DNA of 64,000 bases from Lepus europaeus. Lineage: Eukaryota > Chordata > Mammalia > Lagomorpha > Leporidae. Where the stretch lies: assembly GCF_033115175.1 (NCBI RefSeq), contig NC_084830.1:44399409-44463408 (forward strand), in the 5' to 3' direction. Below are positions 1-12,794 of this stretch, piece after piece. The stretch's first letter is position 1. The number at the start of each line of letters is the position of its first letter. The notes beneath the pieces are model-generated. The model ran no database searches. It saw only the letters and a list, made by a program, of their open reading frames with translations, and was not told where the DNA came from. The translations under genes were made by a program, and so were the position numbers.

Positions 1-676
1 TTCTTTAAACCCATTGTCCTAAAAGACTGATATTCCCTCTCTTATTAACAATCAGAAAAGAAACAGCATTATAAAAACTGTATGGTGATTTCATCCCATC
101 AAACTCAAGCTGTTTTATAAAACAGTGGACTGTTTTTTACTAGGTTAGCATATTATTCTGAAAGACTTTATATAAACATTTTGGGGAATCAAGAAATAGC
201 TGTTTATAATGCCGATACAATACCCTGTTATCCTCAGAGTCACAGCACCTCACAAATAACGTGACTTGCACCCCGGGAATAATTGACTCACCGTGGAGGT
301 CTGACTCCCTGTCTCATTAAATCTTCTCAAGATGCTGAGAGGGAGTGGCAATTATTCTTCACTCTGTGTAACCTATGCAGAGTTAAGCACCAAGCAGTGA
401 CAGGCCATGCGCAGAGTCCCTAAGGAAGTGCTGTCGAAATTTTGGTCATTGAGTCGAATCCTTGCTGAGGAAATGCTGAGACTTAACTCCCCAGGACCAT
501 CTGACAGGCAACCCAAAGTGCCCATTTTAGGCACTGCCCTCATTTACAAATTCTTGTGTTTATGAGTGTGTGTGCATCTTGATCTTTCATAATTTCTTCA
601 CATCACCCATAGAAACATTTAACTCTTTTCATTTTTATTTAAAATGTAATAAAGAACATTTAGAAAGAGCTGTGTA

Positions 677-1031
677 GGTCGGCGCCTTGGCTCACTTGAC
701 TAATCCTCTGCCTGCGGCGCTGGCACCCCGGGTTCTAGTCCCGGTTAGAGCGCCAGATTCTGTCCTGGTTGCTCCTCTTCCAGTCCAGCTCTCTGCTGTG
801 GCCCGGGAGGGCAGTGGAGGATGGCCCAAGGGCTTGGGCCCTGCACCCGCATGGGAGACCTGGGGGAGGCGCCTGGCTCCTGGCTTCCGATCTGCTCAGC
901 GCACCGGCCTCGGCGGCCATTTGGGGGGTGAACCAACGGAAAAAAGGAAGACCTTTCTCTCTGTCTCTCTCTCTCTCTCTCACTCTCTAACTCTGCCTAT
1001 CAAAAAAAAAAAAAAAAAAAAAGAAAGAAAG
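677..1031 (+). mobile_element. CSINE (rabbit C-repeat), full length
   Basis: Starts GGTCGGCGCCTTGGCTCACT, has the tRNA-like body with GGTTCTAGTCCCGGTT (B-box-like), then CCCATGGGAGACC-type and (TC)n segments, and ends in a poly-A/GAAA tail. A 13-base target duplication with one mismatch flanks it (AAAGAGCTGTGTA at 664-676, AAAGAGCTATGTA at 1032-1044). Confidence 0.93.
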
Positions 1032-1459
1032 AAAGAGCTATGTAAATTTATTTTGAGAACATGTAGTTTAGCCTTTATTGAGGAAGAAATAATGTTTTCA
1101 AAGGATGTATCTGGAAGAATGCTGTATTGTTTTATCCGCAAGACTTGCATGTCAAAAACTCGCCTGCAGGCTGTTTTCCTCTGGAACTCCTTGGGAAGGT
1201 GAGTGCTGCAGGTGAAGTGACACTGGTACAGGTTTACATGTATTTTCAAAGTGTCAAGATGGGGCACGCAGAAAAAACCTTGGGTTTGAATTTCCTCATG
1301 ACCCTTTAAATTACTGTTTGATGCTAGCCTAAGGGAATCATGAGACATGTATGAAACTAGTTTCAATTGAATAAATATTACACTTCACTGACTTTACATT
1401 TTTTTAAGTATGGAAGGTTACTAAGTGAAAGTACAGGAGAAACCTGATTATCAAAACTC

Positions 1460-1770
1460 CATCCCCAAGGCAGTTAAGTTGCTTCTTGGCATGCCTACAT
1501 CCCATATTGGAGGGCCTAGTTCAAGCCCCAGCTGCTCCACTTCTGACCCAGCTTCCTGTTAATGTCCATCCTGGGAGGCAGTAGATGATGGCTGGAGTAC
1601 TTGGCCCCTACCACCCGTGTGGGAGACCTGGATGGAATTCCAGGCTCCTGGTTTTGGCCTGACCCAAACCTAGCTACTGTGGGCATCTGTGGATTGAAAT
1701 AGCAGATGTAATCTCTCTCTTCATCTCTCTGCTTTTCAAATAAAAGGAAAATAAGCAAATAAAACTTTTT
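1460..1770 (+). mobile_element. CSINE, older diverged copy
   Basis: Carries the body words CATCCCATATTGGAG, CTTCTGACCCAGCTTCCTG, GTGGGAGACCTGGATGGA and a TCTCTCT...TTTTCAAATAAA tail. The 5' end is diverged and no clear target duplication was seen. Confidence 0.85.
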
Positions 1771-2189
1771 AAAACTTCATTGCATCACTGACAATAATGC
1801 CAAACGTATTCTGACAAAAATATTTAGAATTTAGGCTTTTAAAAAAATCCTATCTTGAGATAATAAGGACTAAGAGTCTTACCAAGTTCCCAGACATATA
1901 GAGTAGTGATCACTCATTCATTCACTCACTCAACAACTATTCCTTGAAAGCCTGTTATGTGCTAAATGTCATAGCGGGCAGCCAGAAGGAGTCCTGGCCC
2001 TCTTGTAGTGTTTATCCGCACGGATCTTCTTGCAGTGGTACATGTGTGTCCAAACCACGCGAGGTTCTCTTTCAAAATAGGTACTTGGTGCCATGACACC
2101 CTCCCCAACAAGAATATATCAAAATATGTAGGAAAGTGAGGGGAAGGTATTTTGAAGTAAGCTCTTCTAACTAATTTTCCTCCCAACAT

Positions 2190-2400
2190 TTTTCAATGTG
2201 AAAATTTTTATCCATTCAAAAACTGAAAAATGGTACAACAAACCTTTATACATCCATCACCTTGATTCAACAGATACTAACATTTTGTCATGTTTGCTCT
2301 GCATGTGTGTGTATATTCCCAGGCAATATTGATGCAACAACAGTTTGAATCTTCCCCCCCCACACACACACATTCATATAAAGAACCTCTGATTTAGTAG
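2190..2400. repeat. ancient LINE-derived fragment (family uncertain)
   Basis: The sequence resembles the common mammalian repeat segment reading 'caaacctttatacatccatcacc...attcaacagatactaacattttgtcat', usually in old L1-type 3' regions. Recalled similarity only. Confidence 0.35.
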
Positions 2401-2739
2401 GTGATTGTTAATTTTGCTTGGTTTCATTGCGAAGTTAGGAAAACAGTAATTGGAAAGCATACCTAGGTTGGATTTCTTCTTGGCAGCCCCTGTAGTAATT
2501 GTGATTGTTTGCTCTTGTGTGACAGGCAATGAGCTCCCCCAACCTCCATTACAGTTTGTGTGCTATATCTTTTCGCATTCATTTCCTTCAACCTCTCTGT
2601 GCCTTGATATTTAATTCTAAGTATGTTCCATCTTTTCCAACCCCCTCACTCCAGGAATGTTTAAAATACCATTCTACTTAGCTTCTGTATTCCGTATTTT
2701 CTAGAGAGGTGTCTGGAGATTCACTCTGCTGTCCCTATG

Positions 2740-3520
2740 TGTGTGTCATTTTCTCTTCTTTCAAGGCCTTTATTTCTGGTCTTTTTTAAAGTTAGGCATA
2801 GGTTTTTGTGATTGGTGTTATTTTTATTGCTCTTCACAGTTGACGCGCTCCTTGAATCTATGAATAAAATCTTTGGCCACATTTACATGGATTGTTTATT
2901 CAGATATTTTCCCATAATATATTCTCTCAGTCCCCACCTGGGACTCCAAAGAATGTTTTTGTTAGACCTTCTGATAATGACTAAAGGTCCCTGAAACTGT
3001 TACTGTGGTTTTTTTCCAATCTTTTCTCACGTTCTTTAGATTGCAGAATTTCTATTGATCTTTTTCCAATAGATTTTTTTGTCCTCTCCATTTTACTATT
3101 AAGACTATCCAGGAAACTTTTATTTTAGTATTTAATTTTTCAGTTCTAAAATGTCCATGTTTTTGTTGTTACACTTCCTACTCCTCTGCTGAGATTGCCC
3201 TTTTTTTTTTTTTTCATTCATTGTGAGCATATTTTCCCTTATTTCACTGAATGTAATTATAGCTACTTTGAAGTTGTGTTACTTCTTATATATGGATCAT
3301 ATTAAGGTCATTCTCTGGTGATTGTCGTCTTCTTTGGGAGTGGATCACATTTTCCTGAGTTTTCGGGTGTCAAGTAATTTTGGATTACATCCCAGACTCT
3401 GTGAGTGTTTCCTTGTGGAGGGGAAAAAATGTATTTCTGTTCATTCTCCAGAGCATTCAGTAGTGGGTTTTTTGTTTTTTTGTTTTGTTTGTATTTTGTC
3501 CACAGTTTAAGATTATTGTC
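2740..3520. repeat. ancient interspersed-repeat-derived stretch (family uncertain)
   Basis: T-rich sequence with segments such as GGATCACATTTTCCTGAG and GTCAAGTAATTTTGGATTAC. These resemble a widespread old mammalian LINE-type repeat. I cannot name the family. Confidence 0.35.
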
Positions 3521-4950
3521 TGTAAAAGAGTCAGTCTATTAGGAACCTTCTATGACTTGGCAAAAGTTGAATTCTTGATGTGCATTTTTGTCCTTTAACT
3601 GCCTCTCAAATCTGCTAAACTGCAGGCCTGTAGTATTACACAGAAAGAACTCCCCTCCTGTCTTCACCCTGGTGGAGCCAAGCAGAGCTGCTATGGGTAA
3701 AATGATGATAAACATGAAGTTTGTCATCTTCACGATGGCATCATTTTTCCTGCATCTTCCCCATTGCTACTCCTAATGTGCACTCTGTTGAGATGAGAGG
3801 ATTTAGGTGCATTTCAGTCACCAGAACCATGGCTACCTTACCAGGAACATAAGGAGAAAGGAAAATCCCAGAACAAAATGACAACAGATGCTGGTAAATA
3901 CAGTACACAGGAGCAGAGGAAGGAGCATTCTGATGGCACAGGGGTAGGCATGTTATGAGCTGATGGGGAAAGATGAAAGGTGGAGACAGGAGAGCAGGGG
4001 GCCAACTCTGCCCACCTTTGTGCAAGGTGTCTCATGTCCTTTTCAGAAAAACCCTGTGAAATGTGTTGAGTGTTGCCATTTTGCTTGAGAGTCTCAAAAT
4101 CTGAAGGAACTTGGACGATTTTTTTTCCACTCATCACTTTATGGATGGCTAGGCAGAACAGAAGATGCCCTTCTGCTTTCCTGTGGTTAGTTGCAGTCAT
4201 CTGAAATCCCTCTTGAGACACTGGCAAGTAGTAAGGGTCTCTGTAGCTTCTGCCAGCTTCCTCAGCAAGAACCCCAGGCACCTGGCTTGATACCTTGGCT
4301 ATGAGCTTCACCCCAGACTCTCCCTATGTTCGGTTCTTTGCTCTATTCAGAATGCAGCCTGGATCTGACCTGAAGCTTGAGATTGGATCAGCTATACACC
4401 CTTCTTTACTTCCCAGCTCCCCTTCCCTTTTCCCACAAATCCCAATCTCGGTCTACTTCCTGCTGGTCCCTATAATCCAGAGCCTTAAGGAAAGAGCGAG
4501 TACTCTTCAGAGATACATGGAGGTCACCTTGTCAGTGAGGGGCCGATGGTTGAGGCTGGAATGCTTCCTTACAGATTGGTTTCACTTCCTCTTTTTAAAT
4601 ATATTCCTATACTTCTTTATGGCCAAAGCAGACGATTTGATCCTCAACTCAGGGTGCTTTTTCCTTCTAGGACCATTTGGTAATGTCTATAGACACTTTG
4701 GGTTCTCCCAGCTCAGAAAATGCTCCTGGCGTCTGGTAGGTGGAAGCCCAGGATGCCACGAAACATTCTACAAAGCACAGGATGCCTCTCCTCCCCTTCA
4801 GATTACCCAGCCCACAAAGTCACTTGCTGAGTCTGAGACATCCTGAAGCAGAATCCTAAGCCTTTTCTCCATATCCTTTTGCTTCTCTGTCCCCTACCTT
4901 CATTAGGGCTGCTGCCCCTGATATGATTGTGCTGGGCCAGAAGTTGCCAC

Positions 4951-4987
4951 TTCAGAGGTACAGGGGCATTTCAGAGGTACAGGGGCA
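4951..4987. repeat. tandem duplication, period 19
   Basis: The 18-base word TTCAGAGGTACAGGGGCA occurs at 4951-4968 and again at 4970-4987, separated by one T. Confidence 0.97.
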
Positions 4988-5169
4988 GCCCTAGCTGGTG
5001 GAGAGCAGAGACAGGAAGTATCTGAATGGATTGTGTATGGACTCTTGTGGAAGGAGTCCCTGGGTGGGATTTTCAGCGAGGAGGCATTCAGGAATCCTCG
5101 GTCATCAGCTGTGGGCATTGAGAGTACACCAGAGCTTCTAGGAGCTAGACTTAAGATAGGGCCCTTTAA

Positions 5170-5640
5170 AGGGTTTGTGTGTATTACGGGTAAGGCAGGG
5201 TTTTTCACCTGGGCCTGAGAATCAGCTTAACCTAAGATAGGCCAACAGGAGAAAAGCGTACACACTTAGTTAATAGAAGTTTTGCGTGGCCCCGGGAGTT
5301 TCCTTTGAGATGAAGACCTGCAGATGCTGTTAGAGTTGAATGCTTATTTACCAAATAGAACAAAGAGCAGTAAATGTGGAAATGTGAGAAGGCTAGGGTG
5401 GAAAGTGATTAGGAAAGTTAGGGCTAGTTTAACAAACTGGCTTCCCTTGGTCTCCACTTCCTGTACTTAAGAATGGCGGTTGTCTTGCCGTAAAGGGAGG
5501 CCATCTTTCACGGGGGAATTTCATCTCCTGCTTTAAAGAAGGAAGATCAGATACTCAATGTACCAAATACTCAATATACCAAAGCAGCAGATTTGGGGAG
5601 TGGAATGTTCTAAACGACTTTGGTGTAAAAGTATTACACC
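5170..5640 (-). repeat. LTR-like ancient repeat, probably antisense
   Basis: Segments such as CCAACAGGAGAAAAGCGTAC, CCCCGGGAGTTTCCTTTGAG and AGTGATTAGGAAAGTTAGGG resemble old mammalian retroviral LTRs read in antisense. Boundaries and family are uncertain; no coding remnant was seen. Confidence 0.35.
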
Positions 5641-8356
5641 ATACATGGTTGTCAGAGAATCATCAAGACTGGCTGAATTTGTACATGTTAGAGAATTTGA
5701 AAACGTTTTGGGTTGACTGTAAAAAGAATCTTGGTTATGGTTATTTTTAGATGATATCGGTTATGAATAATTATCACTTGCTTAGTATCTTTTGTTCATG
5801 TTGTTTAAAATACTACAGTTTTGTGGTAACTTTTGCTTTATTGCAGGACCAAAAGCTGTTCATGTATTTGCCTTTTTGGTTTGCCAGTAACACGATTGTC
5901 AGTTCTCAAAAAGAGAGCAAGAGCAAGAAAGCAAGAGAGAGAGGCAGTATTGTTCCCACCTGGAATTACTTTTTTTTTCCTTTCTCTATTGGAAGTAAAA
6001 ACCTAGTTAGAAGGGGGCCACACAGCCAGAGGATTTCCCCAGCCCTTTCAGACGGCTGATAAATGTAAAATATAACTGTTGCAGTGACCTCCTGTCAGCG
6101 CCCTTTGCAGTTCTGATTAGTCCTGAGAATTACCTGGGACTTTCCCTCACCTAACCAGTGTAAACCCAAGTCTGCCTGATATTAGAGTGTGGAGGGCAGT
6201 AGAGCTCTCCCCACTGGACCCAAGTGCTCCCGCGTATTCATGCCTGGAGAAGATCACCCATGATTCCCACCTTTCCCTTCATACTGCTGATTTTGACAAA
6301 TTATCTGATAAAACAGGGAACATTACTACGTGGAATACACATGGGACATTCAACTTTTTTCCCCTAGTAGTCTGATTTAAAACTTTTAATTTACACTTAA
6401 AGTGGGCTACAACATGATATGACTCTGTTTGTCATAGTTGAATAACAATCCAATCAGAGCCATTACTGTGCTGCCATTTGGGGGTGAGCTGAGAAGGTCA
6501 AAGACAGAAAGAGCAGGGAATTCTAGGGGAGGAACTAACACTATTTGTTTCAAGTTTGGCAGAAAGAGAATGGCTGTCTTTGTTAAATCTGCTGTTTACA
6601 AGATTCTCAGAGTTTTAGCTCACGGAGCATGGTAACAGTGTTTAGTTTCACTTCTTTAAACTTGGATGCTGAGTTTTATCATCGTGGGGATGTCAGACAA
6701 TGCTTTAAAAAGCCTCCTTAAGAGACGTGTCTATTTTTATTTTTAAATATTTTAAATACATGGTGTTTCAGCCAGACCTCATTTTTGTAATATTACATGG
6801 AGTCTTCTCTTTAACAAATTGTATTCCATTCTATTGTAGATTTCTGTTTCTGATAATAAGATTTTCTGCTTTCCAAAAAGTAGTAGCTTTCAGAACAGTC
6901 TGGTAAAAGATTTATTGTAGTCAGCTCTAAAATTGTTTCATTGCACTTGAGAAATGGAAGGCTAAGATAGGGCCTGGCTGTAGACAGCCTCACCGTCTGT
7001 CTCTTCCGTCCATTGTTTTTCTGTACAAATGGACATCCCTCTTGTAGCTCCTGTTCCTGGTGCTTCTGACCAAGGTCATTCACATACCTAAGCCCATACA
7101 CCTGAGGGTCCACATGCTTCTGCCCTCTTCTAGTATTAATATGTCACCACCAACAAATATCAGTTACTAATAAAGCTTGAAAATTGTGCTAATACGTTGA
7201 TTAAGACATTTCAGCTCATCGGATGTGGGTATACAGGTAAACTCTGATTTGGGGACACCTTATCACAGTAACATCTTTAATGATTGATATTGGATTTTTT
7301 GTAATATCTTTATACCATAATAATGATAAATATGAATAAATTGAAAAATAGAATCTTCCTTGATGGTTTTTGCAATGTATAGTGGCTCTTATTATTAAGG
7401 GATTAATGATGAGTCACAGATTGAATAATATTGAATTACCCATTATTAACAAACATCTAACTATTACTAGAATAGTAATTTTTTTTTTCCTTTGAGGGCC
7501 AGCTCTTTAAAAAATGCTGGTTCTTTAAAATTCAAGCATTTCAACCTCTGGGTAAGACAAAATCCTACCCCAGAATCAAGCAGAATTAAGATCACAATAG
7601 ATCCAAAAAAGTATCTTGAGAAATCCCAGGCTGGGATTGCTTTTAGGCTATGGTAGAATGCTTATGCTTATTTCTATCAGCAGGCATTTGCTAGGCATCT
7701 GTTAACTGCAAGGATCTTCACTGGGGATTTCACACTGTATAGTTCAAGCACAACAGACATTTTAAAAACAATTACAATATAGTAGTAAATGCTGTAGCCC
7801 AGGCACATGCAAAGTTGTTTTCAGGAATGGAGAGAAAAAAGCTCCCCATTCTGCTTTTAGGGAAAACGTGGCCAGGAAGACTTTTATGGAGATCACATTT
7901 AAGCTCAGCCCTAAAGATGAGTAGAAGTTCATCAGACAGAGAGGTGGGGGGAAAGATGTCCTCAGTAGAAGGAACTGTGTACACGACGGCTCAGTCAACC
8001 TGAGGAGTGTGGAACAGCTTTCCAAGCACAGGAGAGACATGTAACCATTGCTCTCAACCTCTTGTATTTGGGGCTCTTTTACTTCTGACTCAGTGAGGAA
8101 AGAACTTGGTGAATATAAGAAATGGAAAGAGAAGCAGCCATCATGAAAACATAGGCATGATGGCAAGAACAATAGCATAGGCCCAAGCTGCAGGCCGAGG
8201 TAGGGCGGGATTCGTGCAAGGCCTCATTCAGATTTTGCATGCAATGAAGAGCTATTTAATGGTCTTACGGAAATCACATGACCCAATATATATTTTTATA
8301 CAATAATTCTGGCTACCGTATGCAGAATGAATTGGAGAGGAGAAAGAATAGAGGAA

Positions 8357-8754
8357 CCAGAGCCAGCATTGTAGCATAGTGGCTAAAGCTGCCACCTGCC
8401 ACACTGGTATTCCATATGGGCACAGTTTGAGTCCCAGATACTCTACTTCTGATCCAGCTTCCTACTAATGCACCTGGGAAAGCAAGTGCCTGGGTCCCTG
8501 ACACCCAGATGGGAGACCTAGCAGAAGCTTCTTGCTCCTGGCTTCAGCCTGGCTGTTGCAGCTGCTTAGGGTGTGAACCAATAGATAGGAGATTCCCTCT
8601 CCCTCTCCCTCTCCCTCTCCCTCTCCCTCTCCCTCTCCCTCTCCCTCTCCCTCTCCCTCTCCCTCTCCCTCTCCCTCTCTCTTTCTGTGTGTGTGTGTGT
8701 GTGTTTCTCCTCCTCTTTAACTCTGATTTTCAAAAAAATAAATCTTTTTTTAAA
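8357..8754 (+). mobile_element. CSINE with expanded (CCCTCT)n
   Basis: The body runs from GAGCCAGCATTGTAGCATAG to a TTTTCAAAAAAATAAATC tail. Flanking duplication AATAGAGGAA is at 8347-8356 and 8755-8764. The normal (TC)n stretch has become a long hexanucleotide microsatellite plus (TG)n. Confidence 0.9.
8595..8683. repeat. (CCCTCT)n microsatellite
   Basis: About 14 essentially perfect CCCTCT hexamers inside the CSINE at 8357-8754. A (TG)n run follows at about 8686-8704. Confidence 0.97.
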
Positions 8755-8788
8755 AATAGAGGAAGGAAACCAGTTAGAAGGATATTGA

Positions 8789-9038
8789 GGGCTGCCACCA
8801 TGGCTCACTTGGTTAATCCTCCACCTTCGGCGCCAGCATCCCCTATGGGCACCAAGTTCTAGTCCCAGTTGCTCCTCTTCCAGGCCAGCTCTCTGCTGTG
8901 GCCCGGGAGGGCAGTGGAGGATGGCCCAAGTGTTTGGACTCCTGCACCCTCATGGGAGACCAGGAAAAAACATCTGGCGCTGCACCAATGCAGCGCCAGC
9001 CATGGGGGTCATTTGGGGAGTGAACCAACAGAAGGAAG

Positions 9039-9076
<38 letters not shown>

Positions 9077-9102
9077 CTCTACCTGTCAAATAAAAAATAA
9101 AA
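8789..9102 (+). mobile_element. CSINE2-like, young
   Basis: Near-complete C-repeat with CCACCATGGCTCACTTGGTT, GTTCTAGTCCCAGTTGC, GGGAGGGCAGTGGAGGATGG, (TC)n and a poly-A-rich tail. A perfect 13-base target duplication AGAAGGATATTGA is at 8776-8788 and 9103-9115. It lies just downstream of another CSINE in the same orientation. Confidence 0.93.
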
Positions 9103-9115
9103 AGAAGGATATTGA

Positions 9116-9740
9116 AACAACCTACGCAAGGTCAGAGAGCTTTGACCAGGAAGGTGGCCATGCAGATGAAGAGAGGCAGATAGATTGAAGATCTATTGGC
9201 AGGTGGTATGAACAGGGCACAGTAACATTTCAGTGCAATAGATTCTTAGCATTAGCAGCTGGACAGAGGAGGAGCCATCTAGTTAAATAGGAAAGGTCCA
9301 AAGACAAAGAGGTTAGAAGGCCTTAATCAGGTATGGGCACACAGAGTATTGCAGTACCAGTGAAGCATCACAATAGAATTGTTGTGTTCTAGAACTCAGA
9401 AGTCAGATCTGTATTAGAGTTACAAAAGTGAGAGCTACTCTCTGAGTAATTGTATTTAAAGCCAGAGGCGTGTCTGAAACTGCCTAAGAAACAGAGTGCA
9501 TAGTGAAAATTCAGAGTCCTGAGTAGTTCTAGCAGAGAAGACGCTGGCCAAGGAGACCAGGGCGTGGCCGTGAAGTTAGGAGAAGGGAGAGCCCAGAGAG
9601 ATTTCAGGAAGAAGGTATAGACAGAGTGTCACATGCAGCCTGCGGGGTCAAATGAGGTAAAGACTCTAAAGAATTCATTGGACTATGACTCTGGTGACCT
9701 AAGGAGCACTTTGGAGAGCATGAGGGGCTGAAGCCAGTAT
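9116..9740. repeat. ancient medium-reiteration repeat, unnamed
   Basis: Purine-rich text (AAGGAGACCAGGGCGTGG, GGTCAAATGAGGTAAAGACT) resembles an old dispersed mammalian repeat. The preceding 8180-8346 (GGGATTCGTGCAAGGCCTCA, ATTCTGGCTACCGTATGCAG) appears to be another part of the same unit, split by the two CSINEs. I cannot name the family. Confidence 0.4.
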
Positions 9741-11010
9741 GGAGTGAAATGAAGTGTGATTCCCAACTTAAAAAGCCGAGACTGTTTTCCCCACTCTTTT
9801 AAGAAGTTTGACTTTCAAAAGAAAAGAGAGATGGAATTGTGACAGCTGGAAGTGTGGGTGGCAGTCCAGGCAGGGCAACTTTTCTTGGTTTGTTTGTTTA
9901 AGATGGGAGATAATAGAAAGTATTTCATGTTGATGCTAAAAACTAAGCAAGAGAGTTTGAAGATGCTCAAGAGAAGGAAGTGGAGTTGGGTTTCTGAGAA
10001 GCAGACGCACTCCAGGGCAGCCTGGCCAGGGATCAGAGGGAGGCATGTGGAGGATGGGTGCAGCAGGAATGCTACAAGAATGCGGGCTTTGTGTTGTGAT
10101 TATAATCTTAAGATGTCTTCTTTTTCACAAAAGTAATAGCTTACTTTCTTAGGACTTTTGAAATGTTCTCCATGTGCTGTGTACAGGCTATTATGTCTCC
10201 CAGTGATCTCTTAAGGGCTGTAAAAGAGTAATAAATTTTTGAAGGCACTTTGCAAAATTAAATAATCACATAAATGCTAAGTGCTCTGTGTAATCGTTGA
10301 TCTTAATCTCATCATTTTTGGACCATTTTGCTCACAGCCCAGTGTGGATTTTATGATCCATACTTGTCATTTTGTCCTCTATGGTTTTTTTGTTTTTTTT
10401 TTTTTTACTTTCTGATTTTTATTTCCTTCTTATGTGAACTTTTGTTAGTTTAGCAATCATAATTACAGTTGAATTACTTATTGTGGATAAAGCAGAAGTA
10501 AAATGAAGTCAAATTTTCTATTGTAAGTAAAATTTTCTTTTGGCTTATTTATTATGAAAAATCTTATTTTTATTCTGTAAGACAGAGGGCAAAGACTGCA
10601 GACCTAGACTAATCTGGTATGTTCAGTCATTTGGGATGCAGCCACGTGAGAGGATTGTGTTACTTCAGGAAGTGACGCATGCATCCTGAGCCTTATAAAT
10701 CTTACCTATAAAGTAAGAAAAATGTCTATTTACAGAATTATCTGCATTTCACAGCATTATGATTAAGCCCTTCTGATGCAATGGATGCCACAAGCATGCT
10801 TGGTAAATTGTAAAGTACTGTAACATATTTTATGATTTGAAAAATATTAGATCTCAGGCTCTCACAGCCAATTATTTGTTCCCTTTCCCACTGAGAGATA
10901 CAGTGAGGAAACATTCCAGGAAGTATATACTCAGCTGGCACAGGCTTCTAGTTGAGTTTTTAAGCATCATTGACCTACAAGTTTCTATGCTAATATGAGT
11001 CTAACTTATT

Positions 11011-11349
11011 TTTTTTTTTTTTTGACAGGCAGAGTGGACAGTGAGAGAGAGACAGAGAGAAAGGTCTTCCTTTTGCCGTTGGTTCACCCTCCAATGGCCG
11101 CCGCGGTAGCACGCTGCGGCTGGCGCACCGTGCTGATCCGATGGCAGGAGCCAGGTGCTTATCCTGGTCTCCCATGGGGTGCAGGGCCCAAGGACTTGGG
11201 CCATCCTCCACTGCACTCCCTGGCCACAGCAGAGAGCTGGCCTGGAAGAGGGGCAACCGGGACAGGATCGGTGCCCCGACCGGGACTAGAACCCGGTGTG
11301 CCGGCGCCGCAAGGCGGAGGATTAGCCTAGTGAGCCGCGGCGCCGGCCA
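11011..11349 (-). mobile_element. CSINE2, youngest-looking copy, antisense
   Basis: Closest to the CSINE2 consensus as I recall it. The minus strand reads GGCCGGCGCCGCGGCTCACT at the head and ends in a poly-A tail (plus-strand T run from 11009). Flanked by AGTCTAACTTATT at 10998-11010 and 11350-11362. It inserted next to the A-rich tail of the older CSINE that follows. Confidence 0.95.
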
Positions 11350-11362
11350 AGTCTAACTTATT

Positions 11363-11645
11363 TTTTTAAAGACTTATTTATTTATTTATTTTTGCAAGTC
11401 AGATTTACAGAAAGAGAGGAGAGAGAGAATTGAACCTTCCATCTGCTGGTTCATTCCCCAGATGGCTGCAATAGCCATTGCTGGGCCAGGCTGAAGCCAG
11501 GAACCTGAAGCTTCTTCCAGGTCTTCCAAGTGGGTGCAGGGGCCCAAAACACTTCTGCTTTCCCAGGCCATTAGCAGGGAGCCGGATCGGAAGTGGAGAA
11601 TTGGAGCAGCCAGAACACAAACATCACAGCATTGGCTGGCCTTAT
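11363..11645 (-). mobile_element. CSINE, older, antisense
   Basis: Antisense tail TTTTAAAGACTTATTTATTT, then GCAAGTCAGATTTACAGAAA, CCATCTGCTGGTTCATTCCC, GGGCCAGGCTGAAGCCAGGA and GAGCCGGATCGGAAGTGGAG. It is more diverged than its left neighbour. Confidence 0.88.
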
Positions 11646-11754
11646 CTGAATCTAATTTAAACTCTTCATGAAAACCTGCTTCTTGGTACATGGGACAGTT
11701 TGCTATGGCTGATAAGCTATGTATTTCTAGTTGTGTAAGTGTTGTGCAGTGTTT

Positions 11755-11960
11755 TATAGTGCCAGCTCTGAAATTAGGTTGCTTTGGATTCAAATCCCAC
11801 CCATGCCTTTTATTAGATGAATGTCTTAGAGAGGCTTAAACTCTAGGTGCCTCTGGAAATTTAAACTCTGAAGAATAGTGATATTAGTAGTGCTATTTCA
11901 TAGAATTATTGCTGATAAATTAGATAACAGCATAGTGTCTGCCAGTGGCTAACACTCCCT
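11755..11960 (+). repeat. MIR SINE relic
   Basis: MIR-like order: GGATTCAAATCCCACC near the start, a GTGATATTAGTAGTGCTATT-type segment in the middle, then ATTGCTGATAAATTAGATAA and CATAGTGTCTGCC near the end. Strongly diverged. Confidence 0.6.
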
Positions 11961-12794
11961 GCATGGGAGCTCCTAGGTGTAGTGTATTTAGAGCAATGTG
12001 AATCTGTACGTGAAAAATTAGTTTCTATAAAGTAAGTCGCTGTAAAGAATTCATTTTTAAATAGCTAAGATCTGGCAGTTCATTTAAATATCTTCTTGGG
12101 ATTTTAAACACATTCAGAGGAACATTTTTCTCTCTTTGAATCATTATAATAGCTTACTTTTTGGGTGCCACATTTACACTTAGTAAGTTTCCCTCCTGTC
12201 CATAGCCCAGCAGTGCTATTGTGATTCCTTCTTTGAAATATACTGATCAGGGACCAGGAGGGCAGTGGAGGGAGGGAAGAAAAGAGAGAGAAGAAGCAAA
12301 GAAGAAACCAACAAATGAAGGAACAACCAAGTCAGGTCTCTTAAATTAAGGCGGGAAAATCTATGGTGCCAAATCTGGCCACCAGAGGGTGCTGGATAGC
12401 CAGCCACATAGCTTTCCCTTAGAGGCTGAAATCTTGCCCATGTGAGAGGGGTTCAGTAGGTACCACTATTGGTATATCCATGGCACTGTGTGGCCTCATA
12501 TTTTCCCCAATACCATACTGTGATAGTGCCCCATCTTCCTGACTTTGCAAAGACAGTGATCTTGCTGGAAACTTCCCATCCTTGAGAGACCTTTAGACTC
12601 CCGGAGCCAACCACGATGTTTAACTTTATCTGTACCCCTTTAAGAAGAGTCCTGTCTATTCAGAAGTTGCTTGGTTTATAATTCTGTTGATCTAGGATGA
12701 TTTAATTTTATATAATTATACTGGTTCTAATTCTATTGCTGTTCCGCAGATGTCTTATCAGTTAGTTGTTAGTGGGATTGAAAAGATTTACGAA

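Noticed and set aside
8509..8862. 117-codon plus-strand frame with repeated PLPLPL
   Set aside because: It is a translation of the (CCCTCT)n microsatellite inside a CSINE, not a protein.
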